This document shows positions 30,606 through 30,695 of a DNA stretch of 30,695 nt, one piece after another; the first letter of the stretch is position 1; the number at the start of each line of letters is the position of its first letter. Under the pieces are notes generated by a model. That model was not told the origin of the DNA. It was given only the letters and a program-made list of their open reading frames with translations, and did no database searches. Source of the DNA: Discostella pseudostelligera (taxonomy: Eukaryota; Bacillariophyta; Thalassiosirophyceae; Thalassiosirales; Thalassiosiraceae). Location of the stretch: NCBI GenBank assembly GCA_036940085.1, contig JALLBK010000165.1:1-30695 (forward strand). The letters are read 5' to 3'. The position numbers and the translations under genes are program-made.

Positions 30606-30695
30606 TCCTTTCGCGGCGGACAAAGAAGATCTTATTTCCTTTGGCTTACTATGAATTAAAATAAAGCTACGCTATATTAAAAACCCATACAAGAC

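Overview
The window reads as nuclear DNA of a diatom or a close photosynthetic stramenopile. The genes are eukaryotic: GT-AG introns of 115-607 bp, a GCN5 acetyltransferase with a bromodomain, a TXNDC9 homologue and a mitochondrial carrier. Several proteins start with a signal peptide followed by a Phe-containing cleavage motif (ASAFAP, SSAF, NSFAF) of the kind that sends proteins into the complex plastids of diatoms. Coding regions carry long Ser/Asn/Gln/Gly runs. No rRNA, tRNA, CRISPR array or intact transposon was seen. 

Layout. 645-4081 (+): one very low-complexity Ser/Asn-rich protein gene, artificially broken by two assembly joints (72-bp duplications around single Ns at 1440 and 2120). 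4468-5953 (-) and 6862-8830 (+): a divergent pair of plastid type II fatty-acid synthase genes, KAS III (FabH) and a FabB-type KAS I whose transit-peptide exon lies 607 bp upstream of the main exon. 9071-9484 (-): small B12D/NDUFA4-like mitochondrial protein. 10629-12401 (+): intact secreted M6 metalloprotease. 12679-14705 (-): succinate/fumarate-type mitochondrial carrier in three exons. 15862-17924 (+): GCN5/PCAF histone acetyltransferase in two exons. 18102-19856 (-): sulfotransferase-like type II membrane protein. 20387-21136 (+): GNAT acetyltransferase with a targeting presequence. 21592-23566 (-): a second M6 metalloprotease copy, decayed into a pseudogene. 24198-25034 (+): TXNDC9/phosducin-like 3 protein. 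25366-25557 (-): orphan coding-like segment. 25574-26512 (-): guanine-deaminase-like zinc deaminase with an N-terminal membrane segment. 27189-28955 (-): AAAP-family amino acid transporter with a plastid-type presequence, two exons. 29625-30605 (-): Cys-rich protein built of 23-residue repeats, probably partial at its 5' end. 

How it fits together. FabH starts fatty-acid chains from acetyl-CoA and malonyl-ACP and FabB elongates them. Their divergent arrangement over about 0.9 kb with a central E2F-like site suggests shared control of plastid lipid synthesis. The other genes look like ordinary neighbours rather than one pathway, although the carrier, B12D-like protein and transporter are all organelle-linked. 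G-box (CACGTGG) and E2F-like (GGCGGGAA) elements recur in several promoters. The most novel-looking items are the 23-residue Cys repeat protein, the mitochondrial carrier with a roughly 140-residue insertion in its first matrix loop, the FabH/FabB head-to-head pair and the live/dead M6 protease pair. All assignments are by motif recognition from the sequence; no database search was run.
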